In this document: one piece after another, positions 11,972 through 25,000 of the stretch
Position numbering within the stretch: the stretch's first letter is position 1
Layout of the letters: each line of letters opens with the position of its first letter
Assembly (NCBI GenBank): GCA_001574975.1
Contig: KQ965821.1
Location: 139,768-203,767, forward strand
Origin: Gonapodya prolifera JEL478
Lineage: Eukaryota; Monoblepharomycota; Monoblepharidomycetes; Monoblepharidales; Gonapodyaceae
Length of the DNA: 64,000 nt
Reading direction: 5' to 3'
The notes under the pieces: model-generated
The model's database searches: none
Seen by the model: only the letters and a program-made list of their open reading frames with translations
Told to the model about the DNA's origin: nothing
Translations under genes and position numbers: made by a program

Positions 11972-14955
11972 TCAATCCCCTCTGAACCTCCGTTTGTCAT
12001 CTCCGGGGCCTATGCTATCTATTTCCAATAACCTCTCTAATTTCGCGGTATCCATTGTTCGTTCAAAGCTTCTTCCTGGCGATCCGAAAGTAGGATCCGT
12101 CAGGGGGCTGCTCGCCGAGCTTCCTGTCCCTGGCAAATTTTCAATGCTCAATCGAACACCACGCCTGGGAGAGCTTCCGCTTGTGTCGCTCAGCCTCGCT
12201 GCACTTTGTGCAGAGTATGAACGCTGATATGGTGAGCCATTAGGTGCAGCGTGATTCCCACTCAGATTCGCAATGCTTCCTGTGATATCTCCGATTTTCT
12301 CCAACAGTTCATCAAAGTCAACTGGCCGATGAACAGGCATCGGCCCAGAGGGCGGTCTCCCGCTTGTCCGCTGAAGTTCCTCAACGTTCTGGTTGCTCCT
12401 AGATGAGACAGTTTGCTGTGAACCATTGGAGGCTCTATGATTACGAGTTGACGTAGTAGAACGGGATTGTTGAAGCGTTTGTGAAGCATTTGGCGGGGGT
12501 ATCCCAGTTTCCGGAATCAAGCTCTCGACGTTTGCTTTGATCCTTCGTGAGAGGTCCCACAAAGACTGACCATACGCGAGATTAGGAGGCGGTGGTGTCT
12601 CCAAGCGTGTTGGTGATGATCTCAGATGCTTCACCAAAACAAACCTGTGAGTAATTGAGCCTATCGTTGACGTCATGGCATATAACCTCACCTGCAACTC
12701 CTCGTCAAGCCTTCGCACCTGCTCTAGCACCACCTTCTGCTTCTCCACCGCGACCAGAAGCTGCCGCTCCTTATCGGCCAACTGCGCCTGCAGCGACCCA
12801 ACCTGCCGCCTCAATGCAGTCTCCACCGCTTCCATCTCTGCCACTCGGGCGTCCAGGGCAAGAATGCGACCGGAGGCTTCGGAACTCTCCATCCGAAGTT
12901 TGGACAGCTCCTTTGAGAGCGCAGAAGTGTGCTGGGACTTGTGTTGCAGTTGAGATCGCGCACGAGCAAGCGCTTGAGAGAGTTCCTCGCATCGTCGCAT
13001 GACGGAGGCGTGTTCCGCAGAGAGCGCGTCGAGCGCCGTGCTCTTCTCCGCCAATGAGTTTCGCAGGTGCGAGACTTCGTCCTCCATCGCGGACTTGGCC
13101 ACTGTCAGTTTTTCTTGCAGCGAAAGGAGTTCGGAATGGGTTTGGGTTCGGTCTTTGGAGCGTTGCTGAAGTACAACGTTGATTGGAGAGCTTGACAGAC
13201 ATATGCCCCCATTGACGGGCCTTGACGCTCACCTCAGTCTCAACTTCCAACCGCTCTTCTGCAACAGTTGCCCTTTCCAAAGCGACACGCAATTCGTCCT
13301 CGAGCCGTTGTTTGTCGCGTCTCACCGATGTCTCCCTGTCCTTCAGATCTTTCGCCTCCCTCTGTGCTTCTACGAGGGCCGTCCGCACTTCATCAAGCGT
13401 CTCGCTAAACTGGAGCAGTCGCTCCTTGTTCTCGTTCCTTCCCGCGTCCAAGTCTCGCCCCATGTCGAGGATTTCCCTGTCTCGATCCCGCAGCTCCATG
13501 ACCAAGCCATCCTTCTCCGCTAATATCTTTGCCCTCTCTGTGGCCAACCTGTCAATCTCTGCTGTGAGCGCGTCGTGGTCTTCCCGCGCTTGCTCAAGAT
13601 TCTGCTGGACCGCGGATAGCTCCGACCTCTGCTTCTCAATAAGAGATCCCGCCGCCCGGTTTGCTGACCTTGCTTCCGACAGTTCTTGCGACAGCCTTTC
13701 CATCCGCTGCTGCATCGCCGCACTTTCATCCTTCCGCCGGCCCAGCTCATGGTCCAGTTCCAGTTGTCTCATATCCAACTTCATCCGTGCCTCTCTCTCC
13801 GATACCCAATCTGCCTCCTTGGCCTTATACGCTTGCGCAAGGCGCTTCACCTCGCTCTCGCGCTGGGCCAGGTTGGCCTCAACATCCCCAAGCTTCACCT
13901 TGTAGGCTGCCTCGGCATCTGCAAGTAGCTCGTCGTGAGACGCAACTGCGGACGCGAGCTCCCTCTTTCCCGCCTGTACCTGCTGCTCCAGTCCATGGGC
14001 GGTTGCAAGCCAGGTTGCGGAGTCCTTGTCGTATTTTGCCCGAGCCAAGGAGAGCTCCTTCTCTGCCGACGCGTGCTCCTCCGTCTTCACAATAAGCGCG
14101 CGTTGAAGAGCACGGAGCGCCGACTCGGATTTGCGCTTGGCGTGCTGGAGGTCACTCTGATGGTTGGTTTGGAGGGACCGTACATCAGCGAGGAGTTGCT
14201 GGTAGGATTGCTCGAGCGCCGCGTAGCGCGATCTCTCATCGGAGAGAGATTGAAGGAGCGTTTTGGTGGAGGTTTTGTACTGCGACAAAGATCAACAACA
14301 CGTCATGAACAAATCGTCGGTAACATTCACTCACCCGCTCCTTATGGTCTTCTTCGCGCTTCACCAGCGAGGTCCAAGACTGTACTGGCGATTTCGACCG
14401 TCCGGAGGTTGATGATATCCCTCGGGTATGACGCCGGTTAGCAGAGCGTGACCCACCACAAGCATCCTTCTTGAGCACTCCTTTCCCGGGCATATGGGCG
14501 CTTTCGGACAGCGTTGTTGTAGATCGGGACTTACGTGACTCCACGGGAGGTGCAGATGTAATGGTTGTGTCCTCGAAAGAAGATACAAATGCTTGTTCTC
14601 CATCCCGAACCCATACGTGTGCCCTCGCCTCTTCCGCGGAGTCCGCAAAGCATACCGGCTCCTTAAACCTCTCTCTGTCTTTGTCCATTTCTCGAACTCG
14701 CGCTCGAAGCGCCGCCGAAGTGTCTATCTGGCGGTCCCTCTCCTTATCATCAGAGCTGGGAAGGCGCGACCGCCTGTTCCGAGTCACAGAGCCTTTCTCC
14801 TGTTCATTGTCAGCTCCGCGACGTCTGCGCTGTTTGGGAGACTTCGACAGTGACAGTTCTGATGCGAGCAGCCGAAGAACCTCGTCATCAGATGTCAGAA
14901 GTGACTCTGCCGATTCAGCTCGGTTCCATTGTTGTACAGGGGGATTCGGGGGCAT
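11972..14955 (-). CDS. Long coiled-coil protein
   Basis: ATG at 14955 opens a 210-residue Ser/Arg-rich, probably disordered exon (LLASELSLSKSPKQRRRRG). An intron at about 14330-14290 leads to the main exon (14288-about 13220). It is almost wholly heptad coiled coil: ERSRYAALEQSYQQLLADV through LERATVAEERLEVETE. After an intron (about 13220-13170) coiled coil continues (MEDEVSHLRNSLAEKSTAL to VRRLDEELQV). It ends in about 220 residues of Ser/Pro-rich tail with ANVESLIPETGIPPP and GRSFERTMD. This architecture suits a cytoskeletal, centrosomal or polarity scaffold, but no named family is recognised. The 3' end converges on the methyltransferase gene, with about 110 bp between stops. A GTGAGG/CTCACAG pair near 12650-12695 could be an intron, but using it breaks the downstream frame, so I left it unspliced. 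Confidence 0.7.
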
Positions 14956-15310
14956 CTTAGCCCAGCATCAATGCAATAAAGGTCTGCCCGGGATTCCCGA
15001 TGATTTAGAAGCTCTCAGACGATTGAATCTAAGTCCGTTCACTTGGTGCTCAGGCCAAGATCGATAGTGCAACATTCTTGGTGCGGTAACCTTGGAGAAT
15101 TGAACACCGATCCAGCCAGATTCACCCCTCGGACTTTCGGGAGCTCCCTTAGGATACCACTACTTTTAGAGGCTTCTTTGACTGACCGGAGGGACTGTCA
15201 GCTTAACATCATCTTCGCCGTTCAACGAAACTGTTAGTGCCGGCTGTCACACCGATCCACCAATCCCGTACGGATTCCATTCGAGCATTATCTCCGTCTG
15301 AAGGAATCAG
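14956..15310. other. Probable upstream exon(s) or promoter of the RapGAP gene
   Basis: Upstream flank of two divergent genes. The first recognised RapGAP exon begins at about 15311 after an acceptor (GAATCAG) and has no ATG at its head, so at least one earlier exon must lie here or a short leader is used. A plus open frame (15043-15237) is a candidate, but nothing in it resembles a known domain. Confidence 0.35.
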
Positions 15311-16887
15311 TTCGAATTCATCGCCTTGATTCCAGCATCCCTCGAACCCGCAATGTCAATATCTGTCGAAGACTCCGATTGGACAATCCTGCCTACAAAT
15401 CGATCAGCTCATGTCCAAGGAGTACATGAATCACTACTTCAGGAGTGTGAAAAGGACATTATCTGGTATCGGGAGAACTTCTTCGGAAAACGTGAGTGGT
15501 TTTGACTGCAATGAACAGCAGCAAACCTTCCTAATCGTGCTCCGCACCTCCCGCACCTCCCACAACATGGGGAACAAAATGAAAATCTGGACCCATTCAA
15601 TGAATCTTGCCTTGGGACGGAAGCACATTACAATTATCTTGGACTGGAGACCGAACGAGGACCGATTGCCATCTCCATTGTCGAGGGTAACGAGAACTGG
15701 AAGGTCCTCGTCCGAACGAAGACGGTGAGAGAAAGAGGCAAGATCTTGACCTCTCCCGCCTGTCAGAACGAAGTGTGGCGAAAGCTCACTGTCGAACGTG
15801 AATGAAACAGGGATCCGAGCGACTAACGGTCCCCACAAAATCCGTGCCTGTCCCTTTCCTCCGTAAAATATTTGGTCTCGGCCCTCCCCTCGAGTCAGTC
15901 ATGCAGGCAGCCTCGAGCAACATTCCAGTCTCCGCTGTCACCCTTAGTCGCGAGCTCGCCCTCCCAAATGAGCTTTTGGCAATGGAGGAGCGGCAAGTGC
16001 GTCCATTTGGCCGTGAGAACCTTGTCCGCAAAGTGCTCATGGAATCTATTAGGTGATTCGAAGTTATAAGTTCGGTGTTGCATATTTGACGACCGGGCAA
16101 ACTACGGAGGAAGAAATGCTTCGGAATCGAACAGGTACGAAATCGCACATTCTTATCACTACAATGATTTTTCATAACTGTCAAATCTAAGAACGAACGT
16201 CGAAAGCTTACCAGCAGTTCTTGTCGTTCTTGGGGGAGAGGATCGAGTTGAAAGGGTGGAAAGGCTACAGAGCGGGACTAGATACGTCTGCAAGTGGGTG
16301 TAATACCGGTATCTCTTGTTGTGGGCTTTTCGATCAAAAGCTACAATGCTATTCGGAAACGCAGGTGGTAACACAGGCACCCATTCAATCTACACCAAAT
16401 GGCAATCGTACGAGATCATGTTCCACGTCGCTACTCTCCTCCCCTACACTGAGCATGAACCCCAACAGGTGGAGCGTAAACGGCATCTGGGAAATGACAT
16501 CGTCCTCATCGTATTCCAGGACCCAGAGGCGGGGAAGCTGCGGATCAAAACTGTCGCCAGCAAGCAGAATCACGTGGTGGCGGCCGTGCAACCGTGCCCG
16601 GAGGGATATCGAGTACAATTTGTGGCCAAGGAGGGTGTTCTGTCATTTTCGCCAGAGTTACCAGAACCCACGATTATTGGAACCGATGCGACCGCCCGAG
16701 ACTTCTTCCTACATAAATGTGGGTTTTGGTGTTCTCACGGCGGGTATACTCTGTGTGATATTCGCTCCATCCAAATACAGTGGTTAACGCAGAGAGAGCA
16801 TCCTATAAAGCGCCTTCCTTCGCTCCCAAAATTCAACGAACAAGGAACGTTTTGCTAACTGACGTTTGTACAAAGTACGCCTCTTAG
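15311..16887 (+). CDS. RapGAP-domain protein (Rap/Rheb-class small-GTPase activating protein)
   Basis: Six or more exons spell a near-complete Rap-GAP domain. DSDWTILPTNRSAHVQGVHE and WYRENFFGK come first, then HYNYLGLETERGPIAISI, RELALPNELLAMEERQ, and VIRSYKFGVAYLTTGQTTEE. FLSFLGERIELKGWKGYR is followed by GTHSIYTKWQSYEIMFHVA, LPYTEHEPQQVERKRHLGND, IVLIVFQDPE, and the closing helix ERASYKAPSFAPKIQRTRN. GND after KRH is where the catalytic Asn thumb of Rap1GAP sits. Such proteins speed GTP hydrolysis by Rap/Rsr1-like GTPases. The stop is TAG at 16885-16887. Introns are short; one candidate near 15492-15521 is only 27-30 nt. The 5' end is incomplete: the first exon shown lacks an ATG at its start (internal ATG at 15353), and full-length relatives are usually much longer on the N-side. 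All joins keep frame, so the domain looks functional. Confidence 0.85.
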
Positions 16888-16991
16888 CGCAACTTATGGT
16901 GCTTGAGGTGATTTGTGTTGCATAAATATTTATATATTATATCGTTTTGGTCGAGAGATTACATGATTGTATTGTGACGGGTGTTGAATAC

Positions 16992-19594
16992 TTATTTTCT
17001 CCCTCCAGAAATTCGGCGCTTCAATTGATCGGCAAACCTCGCGTCCATTTGCGGCATCCGAAACCCAGGTCTCGACGCTCCACTCGTATCGCGTTGCAAA
17101 GTGGATGACGAACTTTCTCCAAGTAACGATGCAGAGCTGGAACGATTCGCGTGCACAGGAAGTCCCGTAGTACCGACAAACATCGTAGACGGTGCTGAAA
17201 CGTGTGACCGTGTCAACGGGGATGAAGTAGTTCCTGGTCCAGACAGCGATATTGTTGATGACTTTGTGGACGGATCCGCTCTCACTCCAGTATTTACGAC
17301 AGTGGGCTGTCGAAAAAATGTCGGCGGTGGCGGTGGCGACGTTTGTATATCAGTGGCAGAGCCTGTTTGAAGAATCTTGGTGGAACTTTTCTTGGTCAGT
17401 TGTAGACGGTCGCTTGGGTCCTCTCTTTTACGCCACTCCACATGAAGCCAACTCGGCTGCACCCCCGACATTGTTGACAAGCCTTGCATTACAGTATTTG
17501 AGAAAAAGGAGGTCACTCGTTCCCAAGACCTCGCCAGAGCTGGTCCGACGATTGGATCAGCAACATCTAGGAACAGCCACCAACAGATCTTGGCCAAACC
17601 CATCATGGGAACAAGCAAGCCAAGTAGCAATACGTTGACGAAAAACGCTCGGTCTGCCTCCAGTGCTGTAGCGTATTTATCCTGTAGAGCCCCAACGAGG
17701 CCACCGTGCCACTCTCCAGTATCGTCCTTTCGAGTTCCCACAATTGCAATCCGAGTTGTCGCCATTACATCTATCAACGATTCTGCTTCCACCGCGATGG
17801 CTGTCTCGTTTACCTTTGGAAGATTTATGCCAAGACCGTGGGCCAGAGCGTTCAAGCCATCCTCAAGTTCTCGAAGTGGAGCACCAAGGAGGCAGCCGAA
17901 CAGTGAGAGGAGAGCTTGTTGGATAGGTGGAACTCCTCCAAACGCAGTCTGGATCCCCCCGGTCACGACATTGGTGAGGGAGTTCAGAGTGTTGTTCACA
18001 GGAGCAACGACGTCTCCAATCCACCCAAATACTTTCGAGTTGATCGTATTCTCCGCATCGGAGAGCGCCATATTGACCCCCGCAGCCCAGGGACTTGTCG
18101 CTTCATGGACAGCGTTGCTGATCGCTCCACGACCTTGAACCTCCCAAGCATATATCTCGGTATTCAGGTCAGTCCGGAGGTGCTGGAAAGAGTCGGCGAG
18201 GAGGGCTTCGGACGAGCTTATCAAGAGAATCCCAGCTATTCCAACAGCAGTGATCGCCAATGATCCTGGGTGCAAGGTGAAGCGAATAAACCACTGAAGG
18301 CGATCGAGAATAACAGGTGCGCCCAGACGCGGAAGATGCACTGTCCCTGTAGTGATGGAGTAAACCAGAGGACATTTGACACGTTCTAGTACGCTTGCAG
18401 CCACGTTCTGGTTTTGCTCGTGGGTACTGTGTTTGGCCCCAGCTGACTCAATGATAGCAGCGATTGCTCGTTTGGTCGCGAGGTCGTTCCAGTGTAAGAG
18501 CGCTGCACTGAGGACAGAGAAGCACACAACTACCACAAGAGAGATCCAGACGATGGTGGACACATAGGAAATGGATGAAAACACGGATTTTTCGAAGCTT
18601 CCGATTGCGTCCAGCGAATTGTTGTACGCGACGCCCGAAGAGCAAATAATGACCCGGTCAATATGGGCGGGGACTGGGAGGGGATCTCCAAAGAGCTGAA
18701 CTGAAGAAAGCCCTGTTATAATTTTTGTTTTGAGCAGCTGTGTCGCAATGATTTCAATATGTATTGACACGAGACAATGGCAATGTACTCACCTCTGCTG
18801 GTTGCTTCAGGCTATGGAGCAACTGCCCTTCTGCAGCAACAGCACTCGGAATTTTGATGGCCTTCAGGCCATTCACAAAGTCTTGTGGGATGAGTTGAAT
18901 ATTCTGCAGTCCCGCCTGGACTTGGGGGAATACAGCAATGCCCTGTAAATGGAAGTTTACATTGACTCCTGGAATGTTGTTCAGAAAGCCCTGAAGTGCG
19001 CCAAGTCCACTTTGCTGAGCTGCTTGTAGAGCGTTTTTTATGTTGTTGATCCCGGCTACGAGTGCGGCGGAAATTTGGGCTGCTTGGTAATTAACGAAGC
19101 TTTGAACGGTGGTGTTATGATACTGAACAGATCCAAAAGTTGCGGCGGCCAGAAAATCCAGAATGCACGCATACGTATTCAAATAATGTCGAACAACGAG
19201 CAGGACTTGGTTCGCGTTATTGTGTAGCAACTTGAATCGATCGAATCAATCGAATAGTTCACTCACGAAGTGACATTAGCGCATCGACAGTTGCAGTGAG
19301 AGCGCCTTCTAGTTTCTCAATTGCTTTCAGAGAGGATTCGACGACGAATTTGTTTGTACCAACAGCCAGTTTTTCGGGAATGTTGACAACCGCTGTCGCT
19401 GACATCTCAATAGCTGAGCACGTTTGTCGCACAGTTAGACGAGCCGATTCACAGTCAGCCCTAACCGAATCCTGCAGATGACTTAGTCGTTGGATTATCA
19501 GGAAAAGAACAACGGTGAGTGTAATGAAAGGCGCTCTCGAAACCAGATCGAAGAAGGAGAGAAACGGTGGCGATGAAGTCCTTGCCGGCCTCAT
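16992..19594 (-). CDS. PRM1: Prm1-type plasma membrane fusion protein
   Basis: In yeast and Neurospora, Prm1 promotes plasma-membrane merger between mating partners. Three exons: 19594-about 19268, about 19230-18795, and about 18715-16992. The first membrane segment is at residues about 15-38 (RAPFITLTVVLFLIIQRL). A long extracellular part follows with helical repeats, then a second segment (YVSTIVWISLVVVVCFSVL), a third (LAITAVGIAGILLISSS), a second ectodomain, and a fourth (FFVNVLLLGLLVPMMGLA). The second ectodomain carries the family pattern FGWIGDVVAPVNNTLNSL followed by FGGVPPIQ and a Cys. The C-terminal 170 residues are Ser/Thr-rich and cytosolic. About 830 residues, against 660-770 in ascomycetes. 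ATG 19594 is the first true ATG; the open frame upstream lacks one. Assignment rests on topology and the FGW...NNTLN signature. Confidence 0.8.
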
Positions 19595-19863
19595 TGGCAA
19601 ATCGAGTGCAAAATTATGTTTTTGTGAGGCGAACAATCGCAACTTAAGGTGCTTGCCTGAAACTTCGCTGCTCCGGGATCTTTGATGCAGTCACCGTGCA
19701 CCCATCTACTCGCACTCTTGCGCTTTGATTCCACCCATCCATCCCACGAAAACGCGCAATTCCTCCTCGACTTTGGATTTCTTGGCGAACCTTTCCCGTG
19801 GCAGTTGCCATCGCGTTTCGTCCATGAGAGTTTTTGTCTGAAAACAGCGAAAACTGCGAAGCT

Positions 19864-21898
19864 ATGCTCGCACTTCGGCCGGACCCATCCGGATCCACTA
19901 CCGCCTCCGAATCATCTTTCATTATCTCTGGAGAGACCAACATCATGTGTGAAGCAACTGCAAAGACGACTGACCGATACACTTGTCCCAAAACCTTCGA
20001 AGGAGGTTCTCCACTGGCTCCATCGACGTCGCTTGCATTGGACGATTTCGATGAGTTTCTTCTCGAAGGTACTCTTCAATTCCGAAAAGCTTTCTGACGT
20101 CCTTTGATTGATTGATTGAATGATTGGTGGGGCAGGGGCAGTGCACTGCCCTCCGGCAAGCCCAGTACCTTCAATGACAACCTACTATACAGACGACGGT
20201 CTCGATGCTCTCTTTGGATTCAATGACAGCTGCGCTGGTGGCGGCCCACAGCGAGGGACTTCGTTGTCGTCACCTCGGAAGGGAAAATCTGATCGCAAAC
20301 ACCAACCGTACGAGCACGCACTGACCCAGAAGAACATCGACGAGGCATTCAAACTTGCTGCAAGCAAAGAAGCCCTCGAGAATCTTTCACTTTCGGGAAA
20401 GAAGGCGACATATGCGAACGAAGACTCTCTGCACAAAGCTTTTGTGCACCCGGGAGAGCGAGACTTCCGTGGCGGGTCGGCAATCGGAACTTTTCGAGGC
20501 ATTAATGCCTTTGGCGTGTCTCCCACGGTCTATGGTGGGGGAGACCGCTATCGCAACCCGACGACTGGAATACTTGCCTCCGCAAAACCTACTCTGCATA
20601 CCGTCCCACAGCATGAACTTTCCATGCACTCACCCCTGTGCGGCAATCACTCCTTAGCACGCCAACAGGATGCCAGTGCGGAAACATTGGTTGGCGATAT
20701 CGCGCCGAAACATTCGGCAAGCCTCTCAACGACCACCGTCACAATTGATAACACACACATGACCTTGCTGTCAAGCAACGTATCGCCAATATCGGCGCTC
20801 CCTGGAGTGCTTCCCGCCCAACTCAATCGGAAGCGAAGTGCGTCCCTCGGCAGCATTGGGGACCTCAGCTCTTCGTTCCGGTTGGGTGAAGCTTGCCCGT
20901 CAGGACAGTCTCACGCCCCAACTTTCGACATGTTTGGTGGGCTGGGGCCTTATGTGAATTCGGGCCCATGCTCGTCATCGTTGTCGCCGAGCTTTGGGCG
21001 ACCTTTACCGGCTTCACATTCCCATCCCAACCTTTCCTCCATATCGTCAGGACCTTCAAATCCGCCCCACGATACCATGACCGACGCCGGTACAAACGCG
21101 AAAAGGAGACGAGATTCAGGGAAGCCCTCGAATTCATCATCAAGGCAGGAGTCCTGGTTTGACATCAATGAATTTCTCGTCCTGGATGACATGGAAGACG
21201 TCACCCATGCGCCTCTCCGACACCTTCCTCCCGGTCCTATTGCTACAACTACAACAAATCCACCAAGTAGTCCCCCACTGCAGTGCCCGGCGGGAGGATA
21301 CACCCCTCTCTGGATTGGGAGCGTTGGAAACGCGGATGTGTTCGACGTAACGGTGCAAGAGAAGGCGCTCGAAAGGGCACTTGCCAATGTCACCGCGCCT
21401 CCTCTGTTGGGTGTAACGGCGAGCAGTGGTAACGTTGCTCGTGGCGTTGGAGTTGGACCCATGCCATCTGGCCAGCATGCCTTCATTGTCCCCACATTAC
21501 CCTTTTCGCGGATAGTCACTCCGCCGCTGCAAGCAACGATCCCAGTACCAGCGAAGAACAAGGTATCATCGACGCGGCAGAGCAACATCCCGCGAACTCG
21601 ATCTCAACCAATTGCAGTTTCGCATCTTCGGTCATCTGGAACTGTCTCGACTCGTGGTGGACGAAGGCTCACAGGCAAAGATGATACGTGCGCTACCAAT
21701 GCACGGGTCCCGATGGAGCACAGTCCGGGAGTGAATTGCTCTGACGCATCAGGCCTTGGGTGGGCCGATGTTGAAACTTGGAAGCGAGAAGTTGCAATGA
21801 GGAAAGAAAAGCTCGCTGAGATGAAGCGAGTTGCTGAAATGGAGGCGTTGGAAGCATCTGCATTGCTGCGAAGATGGAACAAACTGCAGAGGACATGA
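19864..21898 (+). CDS. Unknown, mostly disordered protein
   Basis: Two exons: 19864-20071, then after a GTACTC/GGGGCAG intron about 20139-21898. The join restores the frame (DDFDEFLLEG / AVHCPPASPV). I recognise no domain. Visible features are an acidic N-terminal motif LALDDFDEFLLE, a second short motif YYTDDGLDALFGFND, a helix near residue 130 (QKNIDEAFKLAASKEALE), long Ser/Pro/Thr stretches, and a C-terminal amphipathic helix rich in Glu/Lys (VETWKREVAMRKEKLAEMKR). The short acidic/aromatic motifs look like transactivation or adaptor-binding motifs, which is inference only. A basic patch (NAKRRRDSGK) may be a nuclear localisation signal. It lies divergent from PRM1, about 270 bp apart. Confidence 0.55.
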
Positions 21899-22034
21899 TG
21901 TCGTCATAGAGCGTGACGTTTTACTTGTCGGCACAAAATATTTTCAACAACGTAGTACAGCATCTGATGTAAATAACAAAACGTAGTTGATACCCGACTC
22001 TGGTCGCCCGGTGTGGTAGCGCTTGCCCTCCCGG

Positions 22035-25000
22035 ATGGATGGGACTCGCCCATCTGTTCTTCAGACATAAGACCGCCAATTCTTTTTTGCGAGAGATCTG
22101 GGCCTTCCACATCCACTGCGAATCCACCTTATCATGCAGGGAGATACACAGTGGAGCGGGATCCGACATCGGAGCTCATTACATTCAAATCCACCCTCGA
22201 TGGCGCGGCCGCGGGCAAATCGCGCCGCTCTCTCATGCGAAGAGCATCGTACTACTTCCCTGCTGCGAAGGAAGACATCTACAGCTACTCCGTTCCGGAC
22301 GAAAACCAATACAAACGTGGTGGAAGACTGCCGTCGAATGCCCGAGGGATTTTCATTCGAGTGAAGGATGAAGAGCCGCAGATTGTCGCGAGAGGGTACG
22401 ATAAGTTCTTTAACGTGGGAGAAGTCAAGTGGGTGGAGTGGACTACTCTTGCAGAATCGTCGAGGTGAGTGATAGGTGTTCCTCATCGTTTTCTGTGACA
22501 GATAAACGAAGCAGTCACTTTTCAGGGGCCCGTGTGAGCTGACGCTTAAAGAAAATGGCTGCATCATTTTCATTGCAGCTGTCGATGGGCACATTCTCGT
22601 TACTTCGAAGCATGCGATCGGAGGACCACATGCAGAGAAGGGTGCGTGATTTGCGTTCCAAGTGGGAAATTCGATTGGTCATTAATGACTTTGTACAGGT
22701 GAAGAATGGCTCAACAAACACCTGAACAATGTGGGACGGACAAAAAAGGATTTGGCGGAGTTTCTGGGCAATCACAACATCACTGCCGTATTCGAGGTAC
22801 GTTTCTTTTGCACAGCTGCTTTCGTCCAAAGAGCTACTCATCAACTCAACGCTGTCATGGTCCCTTCAGCTCGCCGACGACGAATTCTAGGAGCACATCC
22901 TCGAGTACCCGCCCGACCGAACTGGACTCTATCTACACGGCATCAACCACAACACGATAAAATTACGCACATGGTCAACAAGTCAACTCTCCGAGTTTGC
23001 CACGTACTTTGGCTTCAACAAAGTCGGGTCGCTGGTGCGGGACACCGTCGACGAGGTCAAGGAGCTCACGGATGCTTTCAGGGATACGGGCAGCTTTGAA
23101 GGACGTCCGATTGAAGGGTGGGTGGCGCGCTGTAAAGTGAGGGGTGAAGATCGCGAGATGGAGGACATGTTTTTCAAAGTGTGTGTTGAGGTCGAGAAAT
23201 CGTTCGTGCGTGAAGTTGAAACAAGCATCATGGCCAGGTCAAGTACGATGAACCTTACCTCATGTACCGGGAATGGCGTGAGGTAACTCGACAAGTAATG
23301 AGAGGGAAGGGACTTCTCCCGATACCGGTACGACATGACGACCAAATACGTGGAGTTCGTGAAGAGGAAGCTCAAGGAGCAGACCAAGCTCTTCGAAGGG
23401 TTCAACCAAAACCATGGCATTATCAAAGCTCGTAACATGTTCCTGGAGGAAATGGGGATAGACAACCCGGAGCGATTGGTCGTGAGGAACGACGTGGAGG
23501 GGGAAATCGTGAGCTCTGCAGCGAACGCATCTTCTAGTGATGTGCTAGAACAGGAGCAGAATGGGAGAGTGACGGAAGTCGCTGATGCTTTTGATGGCGG
23601 TGATGAAGGGGACGTCGACAGTCAAGATGCGCGCAAGGCACGATCGGGAAAGAAACCCCAAAGAGGAGATTCCAAAACCCTGCTCGTGCCTATTGCGACG
23701 ATTGGTTGTGGAAAGACGACTCTTGCCATTGCGCTGACGGAACTGTTCGGGTTCGGCCATGTTCAGGTGAGACTTCCTCACTTGATGGTTCTCGACGTAT
23801 CTCACGGGTGATGCGTTCCGTAGAATGACAACATCACGAAGAAGCATCCCATGAAACACTTTGCAGACGCGATATTGACCGAGTTCCCCGATCACGATGT
23901 GGTCATTGCAGATAAGAACAACCACTTCTTTGGTAAGTCCATTTCTAGTATGCCTTGTTCTCAACGTGGGTTTGACCAAAAGGTTAAAATCCACCAGAGC
24001 ATCGCGAGAAGCTCGTCGCAACAGTTCGTAATCACTTCCCCGGATGTAACGTTGTCGCCCTGGACTGGCAAGTTGACCCAGCCCGAGAGAAAGAGATTCT
24101 CGACGTTACTGCACGGCGAGTAATAAGCAGGTTTGTGTCTTGCGGCATGCGTCACACCGTCCACAGCTAAACTCTGAGATCACAGGGGCGAGAACCACCA
24201 ATCGCTCACTCCCGGACGAACCGCCGAATTCCAAAAAATCCTGCAGCGGTTTATCCGAGAACGCAACCCTCTTGATCTCACCTCTCGCGCGGATAAAGGC
24301 ATCGATCAGGTGATCCCCATCGACGTGCTTTCAGACACCTGGACCAACCTAGTGGCGGTGATCCGAGCCTTGAACCTGGACATGCCGACGGACGAAGCAA
24401 TCGACGCTGCGATAGCCAGCGCGTTTGCGTACACACCCACGGTGGTCAAGACCGTTGATGACCGAAGCCGGAAAGGGAAGAAGAGCGAGAGCGAGAGCAG
24501 GGACGGTCGCTCGGCGTTGGCCAAGTATTACGGAATCAGGGTGACGAGTCCGGACTTGAAGGACGAGCGGGCCCGATTCTTCGAAGGTCGTCAGGAGCGC
24601 GGGTTCTGGGACGCCTTTGTCAAGGGCAAGCGCATCAAGGACGACTTCCATGTCACGCTAGTATTTTGCGGGAACAGCCAGGAGCAGAAGAAGTTGCCAG
24701 AGTCCAGAATCGAGCTCGCGAAGCGGTACCAAACGCTAATCACGAGCCAATCATCCCCGTCCCCGCCGACGAATGGAAGCAGCGCTTCCGCTTCCGCTTC
24801 CGCGAGCGGGTCGGAGCTGTCGTCTTTGGACGTCACCCTCACGGCGTCGAGCCTTGTGTTCAGTGGACGGGTCATGTGCATCCCCGTCGACCTTCCCTAC
24901 GGAATCGTGAGCGAGAACGTTCGCCCGCACATCACGGTCGCGACCAAGGACGATAAAGTGAAACCCGTGGAGTCGAATTACGTGCTCAATGACCTGGCTG

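Noticed and set aside
12650-12695. GTGAGG ... CTCACAG intron in the coiled-coil gene
   Set aside because: Removing 47 nt breaks the long downstream frame that otherwise continues for 200 residues.
13222-13905. Long plus-strand Ser-rich frame
   Set aside because: It is the antisense of the coiled-coil exon, with no splice or start context.
24780-24815. Ser/Ala codon run in the tRNA ligase as a disruptive insertion
   Set aside because: It is in frame and lies in a loop between the two HxT motifs, so the enzyme should tolerate it.
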